Assembly: GCA_964418585.1 (NCBI GenBank)
Contig: CAYQMG010000175.1
Coordinates: 7,733 to 71,732, forward strand
Origin: JAJRTE01 sp964418585
GTDB taxonomy: Bacteria; Myxococcota_A; UBA796; JAJRTE01
DNA length: 64,000 nt
Direction of reading: 5' to 3'
A program made the position numbers and the translations under genes. The notes beneath the pieces are model-generated. The model ran no database searches. It saw only the letters and a list, made by a program, of their open reading frames with translations, and was not told the DNA's origin. Shown here piece after piece: positions 17,805-27,800 of the stretch; positions within the stretch are counted from its first letter, which is position 1, and each line of letters begins with the position of its first letter.

Positions 17805-18914
17805 TCAATCGGAGCGGTCCCGGCCCCGTCGGGATGTCCGAGGGCCGGAACCCGACATCTCTGTTCGCCCGCAGCGGTGCAGGAAGGCCTTCACCTCTTC
17901 GGCCCGGTCTCGAGGACACACCAGTACGGTGTCCCCACTTTTTACGATCACGAGGCCCTGAATTCCAAAAGCTGCGACCGTGCCGTCCTCGCACACGATG
18001 GTGGCGTCCGAAGTATCCATGGCCAACACGTCGCCACGAAACAGGTTGCCATCCTCGTCGAGCGGAAGGACTGCACGCAACCCCTCCCACGAGCCCACGT
18101 CCGCCCATCGAAACCGACCCGGCACCACGGCCAGGTTATCCGATGCCTCGAGAATCGCCTTCTCGATGGGTACGGACGGGAGTCCGCCATACGCGGCCTC
18201 CAGCACTTCCTGTTCTCGAGCGCTCCCCAGTGCAGCCTCGAGCAGGACGAGCCGAGCGGCCAGGTCGGGGAGTGCCTGCTCGAACGCGGCCCACAGTTTC
18301 CGGACCTGCCAGACAAAAATTCCGCTGTTCCACCAGTACCGGCCCGATTCGGTAAACGCCTTGGCCAGTTCGAAAGGCGGCTTCTCGACGAACCGAACGA
18401 CTCTATGAACTGGAAGGCCGTCCCGCACCTCCAAAACTTCCCCCACCTCGATGTGGCCGAACCCGGTTCCCACACGCGTCGGCACGAACCCACAGGTGAC
18501 GAACCTCCCCGACGCTCGAGCATGGTCGGCGGCCACCTGCAAGGTGTGCAGGAAAGCTTGATCCCCCTCAATGGCGTGATCCGCAGCCTGTACCATCATG
18601 ATTGCGTCCGGGTCTTGCCGCCGAATGGCGACGAGCGCGAACCCGATGGCCGCAGCGGTGTTGCACCCTCTCGGTTCCTGGAGAATATGGTCGGCCGGTA
18701 TGTCTGGAAGTTCCGACTGGACCGCTTCTCCGATCCGACGACTGGTCACCACCCAGGTGCGCTCCGGAGGAAACAGGGGAAGCAACCGGTCGATGGTGAG
18801 CCGAATCATGGAACGGTCGCCCAGCAGGCGCAGCAACTGCTTGGGCCGGTCGGTGCAACTCATCGGCCAGAACCGCTCCCCAATTCCTCCGGCGGTGACG
18901 ACGGCATGAAACAT
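17805..18914 (-). CDS. manC: Mannose-1-phosphate guanylyltransferase
   Basis: The 369-aa protein makes GDP-mannose from mannose-1-phosphate and GTP, feeding mannose or fucose into surface glycans. It opens with the nucleotidyltransferase signature VTAGGIGERFWPMS and then DRPKQLL. QEPRGCNTAAAIGFA, FVEKPPFELA, YWWNSGIFVW and DVGSWEGL follow, all characteristic of the family. It lacks the C-terminal phosphomannose-isomerase cupin of bifunctional AlgA/ManC enzymes, so it is the short form. The ATG at 18914 follows AAGGGAG. Confidence 0.92.
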   Translation of the reverse strand: MFHAVVTAGGIGERFWPMSCTDRPKQLLRLLGDRSMIRLTIDRLLPLFPPERTWVVTSRRIGEAVQSELPDIPADHILQEPRGCNTAAAIGFALVAIRRQDPDAIMMVQAADHAIEGDQAFLHTLQVAADHARASGRFVTCGFVPTRVGTGFGHIEVGEVLEVRDGLPVHRVVRFVEKPPFELAKAFTESGRYWWNSGIFVWQVRKLWAAFEQALPDLAARLVLLEAALGSAREQEVLEAAYGGLPSVPIEKAILEASDNLAVVPGRFRWADVGSWEGLRAVLPLDEDGNLFRGDVLAMDTSDATIVCEDGTVAAFGIQGLVIVKSGDTVLVCPRDRAEEVKAFLHRCGRTEMSGSGPRTSRRGRDRSD

Positions 18915-19031
18915 GGGTGGTGCTCCCTTTGGTCGACAGAACCTGACTTGAGCCGCCTTCGCTCCCGAGTATAATGCAACCCACATGCCTGCTCAAGCAT
19001 AGACCCAGCACTCGACCCACAGGGAGGACCC

Positions 19032-19382
19032 ATGACGAACCAGGACACGGTATTCGGCCGGATACTTCGAGGTGAGGTCCCTGCCCGAATCGTGTATGAG
19101 GATGACCAGGCGATCGCGTTCCACGACATCAACCCGCAGGCCCCGGTCCACATCCTCGTGATCCCGAGACTCCCCCTGAGAAGCGTGGCGGAGGCAGAAC
19201 CCGAGCACGAACGGCTGCTTGGACACCTCCTCCTCGTCGCCGCCGAGGTGGCCCGGCAACAAGGGATCGACAGGACCGGCTATCGCCTCGTGGTCAACCA
19301 CGGACCCCACGGGCAACAGAGCGTCTTTCACTTGCACGTGCACGTCATCGGAGGGCGCCAGCTCCACTGGCCGCCCGGCTGA
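19032..19382 (+). CDS. HIT (histidine triad, HINT-like) hydrolase
   Basis: The 116-aa protein is a complete HINT-type histidine-triad protein. The N-terminal DTVFGRILRGEVPARIVYEDD and FHDINPQAPVHILVIP are followed by the triad HLHVHVIGG near residue 105, whose middle His is the nucleophile. Family members hydrolyse AMP-lysine or other nucleoside phosphoramidates. The ATG at 19032 has GGGAGG 5 bases upstream. It is transcribed towards the tRNA-Gly/pgsA cluster. Confidence 0.95.
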   Translation: MTNQDTVFGRILRGEVPARIVYEDDQAIAFHDINPQAPVHILVIPRLPLRSVAEAEPEHERLLGHLLLVAAEVARQQGIDRTGYRLVVNHGPHGQQSVFHLHVHVIGGRQLHWPPG

Positions 19383-19444
19383 CTCCCGGGGCAGGGGGAG
19401 GCCAGGGCATGCCTTCACGCGAATTGCTGCAGAGGCAGGCGGGA

Positions 19445-19481
19445 AGAAAAAGAAAAAGGCCGACTTGATGTCAAGCCGGCC
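19445..19481 (-). terminator. Rho-independent terminator after tRNA-Gly
   Basis: On the minus strand GGCCGGCTTGA and TCAAGTCGGCC form an 11-bp stem (one G-U pair) with a 2-base loop. TTTTTCTTTTT follows directly. It starts two bases past the encoded CCA of the tRNA and ends the pgsA-tRNA transcript. Confidence 0.85.
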
Positions 19482-19482
19482 C

Positions 19483-19557
19483 TGGAGCGGGAAACGAGAT
19501 TTGAACTCGCGACCCTCGCCTTGGCAAGGCGATGCTCTACCACTGAGCTATTCCCGC
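19483..19557 (-). tRNA. tRNA-Gly (anticodon GCC)
   Basis: The minus strand folds as a 75-nt cloverleaf. The acceptor stem is GCGGGAA/TTCCCGC, the D arm includes GCTCAGTGGTAGAGC, and the anticodon arm TCGCCTTGCCAAGGCGA shows GCC. The T arm is GAGTTCAAATCTC, the discriminator is U, and the CCA end is encoded. Confidence 0.97.
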
Positions 19558-19595
19558 ATGACCGCTCACCGAGCGCCTCGGCGAAAATCGTGCAT

Positions 19596-19624
19596 ACTAT
19601 GTACCGGTCGCAGGCCACTGTCAA
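19596..19624 (-). promoter_or_regulatory. Predicted sigma70 promoter for tRNA-Gly, overlapping the pgsA stop codon
   Basis: The minus strand has a consensus -35 TTGACA (19619-19624) and, 17 bases on, CATAGT (19596-19601); TAGTAT two bases further is an alternative -10. The -35 box includes the TGA stop of pgsA. It lies about 40 bp before the tRNA 5' end. Confidence 0.6.
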
Positions 19625-20208
19625 GCGGTTTTTTGACTTCCCTCGTGTCTGGAGGCTTCCACGAAGAACTGGTACAGGTAATGGGCACCAGACCAGACGG
19701 AAAGGACAAGCGCCGGCCACATGAGCATCATGCCCACCGTGTGAAGGTCCACGGCGTTGACCTCGTAGTGCGCGATGAGGAAGCAGAGGGACACGTCGAG
19801 AAACGTGGTCTTGTACTTTCCCCACTTGCTGGCGGAGATGATGAGCCCCTCACTCGCCGCAATGCCACGCAGCGCCGTGATGGTCACATCCCGCATGATG
19901 AGCACAGCGACCATCCACGCCGGCATGCGTCCAAGGGGCACCAGCATGGTAAGAGCTCCGATCACGAGCAGTTTGTCTGCCAAAGGATCGAGAAATGCGC
20001 CGATGATGCTCACCAGGTTGAACTTCCTGGCCAGGTAGCCGTCCACGATATCGGAGATGGAGGCCGCCACGTACAGGAACGCTGCGATCCAGCAGGTGAC
20101 GAACGATTCATGAGCGAGTAGCACCATCACCACCGGGACGACGGCGATGCGTGCCACGGTGATGGTGTTTGCAGAGTTCCAGAACCGGCTGCCCGTCAAC
20201 CGCTTCAT
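19621..20208 (-). CDS. pgsA: CDP-diacylglycerol-glycerol-3-phosphate 3-phosphatidyltransferase
   Basis: This 195-aa integral membrane enzyme makes phosphatidylglycerophosphate, the committed step to phosphatidylglycerol and cardiolipin. The CDP-alcohol phosphatidyltransferase signature D-x2-D-G-x2-A-R-x8-G-x3-D-x3-D is intact (DIVDGYLARK...GAFLDPLADK), and about five hydrophobic helices are visible. The ATG at 20208 follows GGGAGG by 6 bases. That SD abuts the stop of the upstream transglycosylase gene (10-bp gap), so the pair is an operon. Confidence 0.95.
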   Translation of the reverse strand: MKRLTGSRFWNSANTITVARIAVVPVVMVLLAHESFVTCWIAAFLYVAASISDIVDGYLARKFNLVSIIGAFLDPLADKLLVIGALTMLVPLGRMPAWMVAVLIMRDVTITALRGIAASEGLIISASKWGKYKTTFLDVSLCFLIAHYEVNAVDLHTVGMMLMWPALVLSVWSGAHYLYQFFVEASRHEGSQKTA

Positions 20209-20218
20209 GTGCGCCTCC

Positions 20219-20878
20219 CTACCATCCGGGGAACGACAGGTCGTTTTCGCGAAACGCCTCGTAGAACGCCTCCACGCGACGGACGTATGTCTGGGTTTCC
20301 GGGTACGGCGGGATTCCGTTGTACTTCGCCACCGCCCTCGGACCGGCGTTGTAGGCTGCAACCGCCAGGGAACGATTGCCGAACCGCATCATCATCTGTT
20401 TCAGGTACCGGGTACCACCCTCGAGGTTTTCGTAGGGGTCCCAGATGTTTTGAACGCCGACCAACCGCGCCGTTTCAGGCAGAAGCTGCATCAGGCCTCG
20501 AGCTCCGACCCGGGAGAAGGCGTTCGGATTGAATGCCGACTCCGCCATGGCCACCGCCTTGATCAGGGCCGGGTCCAGATTGTGCTCAGCTCCGAGTTTC
20601 CGGATCACGTCGTCGTACCGGTGAAAGTTTTTGCGATAGTCGAGAAAACGCGAACCGGAGCGGGACTTCCCCTCGATGAAGACTTCCCACGCATCGTAGC
20701 GTTCCGGGTTGTCCGTGAAGGAGATCGTCCCGTTGTCCTCGACCCGACGGTAGATGGTTCGAGATCCTGATTCCTCGGCAAGAACCCGGAATCCGAGACA
20801 CACGTTGGCCAACCCAATGGCAGCGCTCAGCCCCACCACCACTCGCACACCATGGACGGGCTTCCGTGTGCTGCCCAT
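20219..20878 (-). CDS. Lytic transglycosylase with SLT domain
   Basis: The 219-aa product has an N-terminal hydrophobic segment (about 11-32) that exports or anchors it. A short DUF4124-like strand pair follows (TIYRRVEDNGTISFTDNPERY), then an SLT/Slt70-type lysozyme fold. Visible motifs are AVAMAESAFNPNA with the catalytic acid Glu113, ARGLMQLLPETA, DPYENLEGGTRYLK and AVAAYNAGPRAV. It should cleave peptidoglycan to 1,6-anhydromuropeptides in the periplasm. The ATG at 20878 is preferred over an upstream in-frame start at 20959 because it gives a signal-like N-terminus. Confidence 0.92.
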   Translation of the reverse strand: MGSTRKPVHGVRVVVGLSAAIGLANVCLGFRVLAEESGSRTIYRRVEDNGTISFTDNPERYDAWEVFIEGKSRSGSRFLDYRKNFHRYDDVIRKLGAEHNLDPALIKAVAMAESAFNPNAFSRVGARGLMQLLPETARLVGVQNIWDPYENLEGGTRYLKQMMMRFGNRSLAVAAYNAGPRAVAKYNGIPPYPETQTYVRRVEAFYEAFRENDLSFPGW

Positions 20879-21044
20879 GGCTCCGTTTCCGGTCACCCCT
20901 GGCTCCTGCCGCTTGATCCTCGTGCTGGAGGCGCGTTCATGGCCGAATCCGGCGCACACCTCCCCCTCTCTCCTGCTGTCTCGAACGATACCGGACGAAT
21001 GGAGCCAATGTCAACTCGCAACCGTGGCCCCAAAGACCGGGCTG

Positions 21045-22706
21045 CTACCGCACACGGATCAGGCTGGGCAAGAATCGGTCTGGCGCGCGGTATCCGAGCA
21101 GATTGAGGCAGGTGGCCGCCACGTTCCCCAGCCCCGGCCGATCCGGAAGGGACGCCACCCCGTACTCCCCATCGAACGCCGGATCGTGGATGATGAATGG
21201 CACTGGATTGAGCGTGTGCGAGGTCTTGGGCTTGGGCCGGCCCGTTGCGTCTCGTTCCAGTACGCCCTTCTTGATCATGAACATCTCGTCCGCGTTCCCG
21301 TGATCCGCAGTCACGACCAGGATGCCTCCCGCCGTCTCCACCGCCTCCTTGAGCCGGGCCAGACACAGGTCCACGGCTGCCACCGCCAGCACCGCAGCGT
21401 CCAGCTTTCCCGTGTGACCCACCATGTCGCCATTGGCGAAGTTGAGCCGGATGAACCGGTCCTCCCCTTTCCGGATACGTTCGATGACCTGGTCGGTGAT
21501 TTCAGCCGCCTTCATCCACGGACGCTGGTCGAACGGAACTTTGTCCGAGGGCACTTCGTGATAGGTCTCGTACCGTTCATCGAACATGCCGCTCCGGTTC
21601 CCGTTCCAGAAGTAGGTGACGTGGCCAAACTTCTGGGTCTCGGAGCAGGCGTACTGCTGGATCTGGTTCCGGGCCAGATATTCCCCCATGGTGTGGGAGA
21701 TCGCAGGAGGCGCAACCAGGAAACGGGTAGGGAGCTTGAGATCCCCGTCGTATTGCATCATGCCCGCGTAACGAACCTCGGGCACGCGACCCCGGTCGAA
21801 CCGGTCGAATGCCGGGTCCTCGAACGCCATCGTGATCTCAATCGCCCGGTCTCCCCGGAAGTTGAACAGAACCACCGCATCCCCGTCTTCGATCCGGCCG
21901 ACCGGGCGCCCCTGTTCCACCACCACGAATTCGGGCAGATCCTGGTCCAGAATCCCAGGCTGCTCCGCCCGATAAGTCTCCAGCGCCTCCATCGCACTCG
22001 AGAAAGCACGACCGACCCCATGCACGTGAGCGTCCCATCCCCGCTTCACAATCGACCAGTCCGCAAAATACCGGTCCATGGTGACCTTCATCCGCCCCCC
22101 GCCACTCGCAACCCGGTACCGTCGTCCAGACCGTCCGTCATACCGCGCCAGATGGTCCTCGAGCTGCTGGATGTAGAGGTGTGCCGAGGTCTGGGGTACG
22201 TCCCGGCCATCCAGGAGCGGGTGCACGTACAACCGGCGCACACCAGCACGGTCCGCCGCGTCAATGAGAGCGAACAGATGATCGATGTGGCTGTGCACGT
22301 TGCCGTCGGAAAGCAGGCCCACCAGATGAAGTGCCCGGTCCTGTTGCACACAAGGCTCCACCAGCCAGCGCCAGGTGTCCGAGTCGAAAATCCGACCGGA
22401 AGCGATGGCCTCGTTGACCAGCCGGGCCCCCTGGGCATAGACCTGACCAGCACCGAGGGCGTTGTGTCCCACCTCGGAATTGCCCATGTCGTTGTCCGAA
22501 GGCATGCCCACCGCCGTGCCGTGGGCCTGGAGCGTGCACATCAGGCCGCTCTCCCGCAAACTGTCCAGGGTCGGAGTTCGGGCAAGTGCCACCGCATCGC
22601 CCTCTCCGCCCTTCCCAATTCCCACACCATCCATGATTGCCAGCACCAGCGGGCCGCGCCGCCCATGAAACGACTCGAGCCGCTCAAGCTTCCATTCGTT
22701 GTCCAT
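21045..22706 (-). CDS. gpmI: 2,3-bisphosphoglycerate-independent phosphoglycerate mutase
   Basis: The 553-aa glycolytic enzyme interconverts 3- and 2-phosphoglycerate using two Mn ions. The alkaline-phosphatase-like halves are present: metal ligand Asp26 in IMDGVGIG, nucleophile Ser77 in MGNSEVGHN, the HSHIDHL and GRDVPQTSA substrate region, and the C-terminal metal motifs NGDMVGHTGK and TADHGNADEM. The ATG at 22706 has GGAGG 6 bases upstream. The protein is slightly longer than the typical 510-aa enzyme. Confidence 0.95.
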   Translation of the reverse strand: MDNEWKLERLESFHGRRGPLVLAIMDGVGIGKGGEGDAVALARTPTLDSLRESGLMCTLQAHGTAVGMPSDNDMGNSEVGHNALGAGQVYAQGARLVNEAIASGRIFDSDTWRWLVEPCVQQDRALHLVGLLSDGNVHSHIDHLFALIDAADRAGVRRLYVHPLLDGRDVPQTSAHLYIQQLEDHLARYDGRSGRRYRVASGGGRMKVTMDRYFADWSIVKRGWDAHVHGVGRAFSSAMEALETYRAEQPGILDQDLPEFVVVEQGRPVGRIEDGDAVVLFNFRGDRAIEITMAFEDPAFDRFDRGRVPEVRYAGMMQYDGDLKLPTRFLVAPPAISHTMGEYLARNQIQQYACSETQKFGHVTYFWNGNRSGMFDERYETYHEVPSDKVPFDQRPWMKAAEITDQVIERIRKGEDRFIRLNFANGDMVGHTGKLDAAVLAVAAVDLCLARLKEAVETAGGILVVTADHGNADEMFMIKKGVLERDATGRPKPKTSHTLNPVPFIIHDPAFDGEYGVASLPDRPGLGNVAATCLNLLGYRAPDRFLPSLIRVR

Positions 22707-22912
22707 GCTTGCCTCCGTGCACGTGTTCACGCGTGCCGTGGAGTATGCCCCGCACAGGCTCCAAGGTCAATCGCACTCAACCCTCGGTCGCCGCCCGGAA
22801 GGAAGCTCGTTGCAGCACCGTGCCCATCCTGGTAGATTGTCCCCGGGAGGTTCTGGGAAGGTGACAGCCTTTCCTCCGTGTTCACAACCTGTTCCAGCAG
22901 AGGAGACCTGTC

Positions 22913-23407
22913 GTGAAAAAGAACTTGCGCTGTTCCATGACCCTGGCCGTGATCCCCATCGCCCTGAGCGTCTTGCTCGGCGTCCACACCTGTGGTGAGC
23001 CCTACATGAACGAAGGGTTCACCGGGACGTTCCTGACCCAAAAAGTCTGGGGGGACACGGTCTGGGATCAGATGGAAGCCTACTACGATTTGTTCCAGTA
23101 TGCGGACGGAGATCTCATTTGCTGGTTCACAGACTGGGAATTCGACGATTACGAACTGGAACAGGACCACTGCTGGGGTAGCTGGGAAGGAGACCAGTTC
23201 GAGTTCACCGTTTCTCTCTACTACCCCTGTGCGGGCGGCATGCCCTGCTATTGCTCGGACGATGTGTACGGGCAGGGCGTGGATACGAATGGGGATGGAT
23301 ACTATGACACCTTGGAAGGGGTGGCCATCGGCGACTGCCCGGACGGGGTATGGGACAAGGAAGCATTGTTCACCGGTCAGCGTCAGGTTCCCCCCTGGGA
23401 AGAATGA
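22913..23407 (+). CDS. Small exported acidic, Cys- and aromatic-rich protein
   Basis: The 164-aa product starts at GTG 22913, with GAGGAG 9 bases upstream. It has a signal peptide ending near Cys27 (VHTC, a poor lipobox). The mature part is acidic and rich in Trp, Tyr and Cys. It includes CYCSDD and an EF-hand-like Asp-rich loop DTNGDGYYDTLEG that could bind calcium. No family is recognised. It is transcribed away from gpmI and towards the minus-strand reductase gene, with 16 bp between the stops. Confidence 0.65.
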   Translation: MKKNLRCSMTLAVIPIALSVLLGVHTCGEPYMNEGFTGTFLTQKVWGDTVWDQMEAYYDLFQYADGDLICWFTDWEFDDYELEQDHCWGSWEGDQFEFTVSLYYPCAGGMPCYCSDDVYGQGVDTNGDGYYDTLEGVAIGDCPDGVWDKEALFTGQRQVPPWEE

Positions 23408-23423
23408 CCGCCATCCCTGACCT

Positions 23424-24545
23424 TCAGGCGTCGCCTCCCCGGTGCCTGTGCCGCTCTTGCTCGCCGGCGGTGAGTTGCCGCCGTCGAGTCATTCGCCGTC
23501 GCAACATCATGCCGCCGACAATCACTCCGGCTGCGAGGGTAATGGCTGCCCAGACCCCGCGATAGTCGAGGGGAATGGCGGCGCTTCCTTCTGGAACCGT
23601 GGGCGTGTTCGGGTCCACGTACTGGTAGAGTCGGTCGATGGCCGGAGTGGGTACGGCAGTGGCTCGAGCGAGTGCCCAGAACTCATCGGCGAGCTGTTTC
23701 ATCTCGTCTCGAGCATCGTTGACGTGCCTGGCCACGGCGATCCGGGCCCATTTGGAGTCGAAGAGGCGTTTTGCCCAGGCGACGAGCACCGGTTCCGGGA
23801 CCCATTCGAGGGCCCGCAAAGAGGCGGGGGTGACCGGCACGTCGAGCGCGCGCAGGACCTTGAACCCCTCGCGGATGGCACACACGGCCAGGAGGAGCCC
23901 GTCGCGCGTGTTGGCGAGCCGATAGTTGTCCCCGCCCGCCAGGTAGAGCGCATTGGCGATGGGACTGATGATGGCCGCATGGGTCTTGAGCCAGGCGTCG
24001 ATGTTGTCCGAGAAGGCCACCTCGAACCCCGCACTTTCGAAAGCATCTCCGATCCGCTGAAGCCGTGGGGTCATCTGGCCGTCGAGTTCGCCCAGCGTAA
24101 TGGCCGCCTTGCCCGTGCCTCGCCCGCAAATGTAGTGGACCACCTTGCCCTCGAGGTAGCCTGCTGCGTTGCCGAAACCCATGAGAACGCGCTCGGCACC
24201 GAGCGCGTCCACGTATTCGTCCGGGCCGGCGGCGTTGTTTCCCAGAAACAGGACATCGGGAATGTTCCTGGCCTCTGCCAGGACCGGCAACACGCTCGAT
24301 ACCTGATTCTTGCGCAAGACGACGATGGCGAGGTCGTATGCAGCGTCCGCCTCCACTTGCTCGATGACCGCCACCTTGGTGATGGTGAACTGGTAGGTCG
24401 CCATGTTCTCGAGCAGGATGCCGTGCTTCTCGAGGTCCTTGCGTCGTTCGCCTCGAGCGACCAGAGTCACTTCGTGGCCGGCCTCCTGGAGCCAGGCCGC
24501 GTACAGGCTGCCCATCACACCTGCGCCGTAGACCAGGATTCTCAT
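23424..24545 (-). CDS. Ketopantoate reductase (PanE/ApbA) family protein with C-terminal membrane helix
   Basis: The 373-aa protein opens with the NADP-binding Rossmann motif GAGVMG in MRILVYGAGVMG. The N-terminal domain contains LGNNAAGPDEYV, and the C-terminal helical domain contains NIDAWLKTHAAIISP, holding the likely catalytic Lys, and AVPTPAIDRLY. Unusually, it continues into a hydrophobic helix (YRGVWAAITLAAGVIVGGMM) and a run of Arg residues, suggesting tail anchoring with a cytoplasmic catalytic part. The ATG at 24545 has GGAGGAGG 5 bases upstream. PanE proteins are usually about 300 aa without this tail, so the substrate may not be ketopantoate. Confidence 0.82.
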   Translation of the reverse strand: MRILVYGAGVMGSLYAAWLQEAGHEVTLVARGERRKDLEKHGILLENMATYQFTITKVAVIEQVEADAAYDLAIVVLRKNQVSSVLPVLAEARNIPDVLFLGNNAAGPDEYVDALGAERVLMGFGNAAGYLEGKVVHYICGRGTGKAAITLGELDGQMTPRLQRIGDAFESAGFEVAFSDNIDAWLKTHAAIISPIANALYLAGGDNYRLANTRDGLLLAVCAIREGFKVLRALDVPVTPASLRALEWVPEPVLVAWAKRLFDSKWARIAVARHVNDARDEMKQLADEFWALARATAVPTPAIDRLYQYVDPNTPTVPEGSAAIPLDYRGVWAAITLAAGVIVGGMMLRRRMTRRRQLTAGEQERHRHRGGDA

Positions 24546-24800
24546 CGTGTCCTCCTCCGTGAGCTGATGGGGAACAGGTCGAACCTGAACCGATGTCAAT
24601 GGTCGATTCAGGCTATCTTATTCCCGCCAACCCGGTTCAGGCAACCACTCTTTTCCTCCACGGACACAGTTCGTGATCCGTTTGGGCCTGAATGTGCTAA
24701 AATTCATCCCTTTCGACAGGCGGCGCCGGGGAGCCGGGTCGAGCCACATCGAGGAATCACCACCAGCCGTCCACCCCGGAGAACGGACGGGACAGAAACC

Positions 24801-27800
24801 ATGGACTCCATGCGAACGGATACAGGGCATGACAGGCGGTTGCAGACGTGTGACCGGATCCTCCCGACCTCGACCCGTCTGGGTCTGGTCCTCCTCTTGA
24901 TTCCCCCCCTCCTCTCCGCCTGCATCCAGGAAATCGACCTCCCTGACGTGGGACCGTGTGCAGACTACCCGGACGGAGTCTACGACTACGGCGACATCGG
25001 CATTGGGCGTTGCCTGGCCGCTCCTACCGACCTCAAGTTCCACCAGGACCAGGGCGAGACGGTCCTGTACGTGGTCAACTCCAATGCCTACCTGAACTTT
25101 TCTACCGGGTCGATCCTCCCGGTACCCTGGGAATCGCTCGAGGAGCGGCTCGACGCGTTCCGCAGCGAACTGGGCGATGTTCCCGCGGGGGAGGAGGTGA
25201 TTCCTGCCACCTGGCTCGTGTCCGACATTGTACCGGAGGGAATACACGGGTATTTCCTCCAGAATTTTGCCGGCAAGATGGTCATCGACGAGGAACGCCA
25301 GATGGCATTCGTGTCGAATCGCCTGTCCATGACCACCAATTTGTCAGACGACGACGTGGTCTTCGGCGTGGACCTGCTCGACCCCACCGACCTGGTTCCG
25401 TTCGACTTGACCCAGGGCCGGTCCGCTGCGGAGGTTGCCGAGGGGGACGATACGATCCTGGTTCAGCACGATCCGTTCGGCATGGCGCTGGCCCCGAGGG
25501 ATTCGTGCAACGGCCTCCTTTACGTGGTCAACGAGACCTCCCACAACGTCTCGGTGGTGGACACGAACAGCTACCCTGTGAAGGTCCTCGACGGGGACAC
25601 GGTCGGGCTCGTGACATTCGCCACATTCGACGACCAGCAGGTATCCTCGTTTGCGGAGATGACCGATTTGGCGGTGACGGCCTCGGTTCCCGAGGACCGA
25701 TGGACGGTTTCCGTGTCCGAGGGCACCTATCGCGCCTGGTTCCGCGGGGAAGGTCTCGGCGACGGAGGGTCCATCGGATTCGCCGACAGCGGCGATGGTC
25801 TCGAGTTCCTCACCAACGCGGCTTCTCCTGTACTCTCCCCCGGCACCTCATCCCTGGCCTGGGATCTGGACGGCATCGGACGGACGAGCGTGGTCCGCTA
25901 CGGAAGCAGTGGAGAGTCCTACATCATCCTCTACGAAGGACGCCGCTGGGACGACTCCCTGGGGCGCTACCGAACTCGGATCGGATTGGCCTACACGAGC
26001 AGCAGTCTGGCCACCCTGGTGGAAAAGTATGATGTGGGCGAGGACGGCGACCCGGCCAACGACTACGTACTGGAGCCTGGGCGACCCTACGATGCCACCG
26101 GCGTCGAATCTCCATGGGCCTTTGGACAGGGCTCCGCCCTCATGCTGTGGTACACCGGGCGGGACGCCGACGGGATCCGCACCCTGGCTCGAGCCGTCTC
26201 CTATGATGAAGGCATGACCTGGGAAGGTCTGGAGCCCATCGTCTTCGAGACCGCTGCAGGAGCCGAGGTCTCGGCCGACGTGGTCGGCCTCGAGCAGTTG
26301 GATGCCACAGGATTCTGGGACTCGAGCCTGGACCGATATCGGATGTGGTTCGTCGCCCAGGGAGAGGATGCCTCGTGGCTGGTCTACGCCGAGTCCCGCG
26401 ACGGGATCACCTTCGTACCGGGCAATCTCGAGGGTACGGCGGACGGTCGGCTCGATCTCCCAGGCCAGGCGACGATCCGGAGTCCATCCATCGACAAGGA
26501 CGGCCGGGTGTTGCGCCTTTGGTACGTGTCGGCCGGGAACGAGACTGCAAGCGAGTGGACGCTTCACTACGCACGAGGGTTCGACGGTGTGGTGTGGTAC
26601 CCGGTCAACGTGACGACCACCCTCGGCAGCGGCCAGGCCTGGGAAGGCGGCCCTCCCGCCCCCACCATCCTGAAAATGACTGCAGGCGACAACCTCCGGC
26701 TGTCTGGAGAGTCGTTCGGACTCGCCGCCACCGAACTCCCAACCCAGAGTACGGCGCTCCTGCTGTCCACGACCGGCAGTGTCGCCGACTTCTCCCTTCA
26801 GTTCACGGTACTCCATGGGCATGTCCTCGGCGCCGGTCCATCCGGAACCTATCGTACCGACACCGCTTCCTTTGACGACCCGGCCTGGGACGCCTACATG
26901 GTGGGCGCTCCCGGGATCGACTGGGCGTCCCGGCATCTCTACTACACCGGGAAGACCCCGGGCGGGAGGGACCAGGTGGGTCTGGCCACCCCCCGAGACG
27001 ATACTGCGCTGAGCTGGATCAACGCGGACAGCCCTCTGGCCCTGCCCGAGGATGACGACGTGGCTGTGAGCGACCCCGAGTTCGTCCGGCACGATGGGGT
27101 CGAGTACCTGTTTTACACGGCCCGGCCCCCGGAGGGCGTTGCGACCATTCGGGCCGCCATGCGCGTCGAGGAATCCGGCGACTGGCAAGGTATTTCGAGC
27201 TGGTCGTTTCCCACTTCCGACGACGGGTGGGGGGTCAGCGCACCCAGCGTTCTGCCGCCGGGTGAAGGGGACGCCTTGTGGCACATGTGGTTCACCATCG
27301 AGTCCGCTGAAGGGCACGAGATCGGACACGCCTTTTCCACGGACGGCGTTGCCTGGACACGGGACGCGCTCCCGGCACTCTCCACCGGCTCGGGCGGCGA
27401 TTGGGACGACGACCACGTGGAGGCCCCGAGCGTGCTGCGTCTGGAGGGCGGCCGCTATTTCATGTGGTACGCGGGCTACAATGGATCGCACTACCGGATC
27501 GGCTTGGCGGTGTCCGAGCCGGATCGAAGTGGGGCCGAGGAATCCCGGGCATGGGCCTGGACCCGGTACACGGGCACCGATGTGCTCGAGGACGGTCTGG
27601 TGCTTCAAGGAGATGCCGGGTGGTGGGACAGCAGTGGGGTGACCCATCCGGAAGTGGTGTTCGACGAAGAAACCGGGCGCTATCTGATGTGGTACGAAGG
27701 TATTCTGGGGTCGCTGCACCGGGTCGGACGTGCGGTATCCCGTGACGGGGTGCGCTGGATCAAGGTGTTCGAGCCTTTGAGCGCCGAGGACAGCTTTTCC

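Noticed and set aside
20754..22835. 693-codon plus-strand ORF opposite gpmI
   Set aside because: gpmI is unmistakable on the minus strand.
23442..24800. Upstream extension of the giant lipoprotein frame
   Set aside because: It is antisense to the ketopantoate-reductase-like gene; a lipoprotein signal begins only at 24801.
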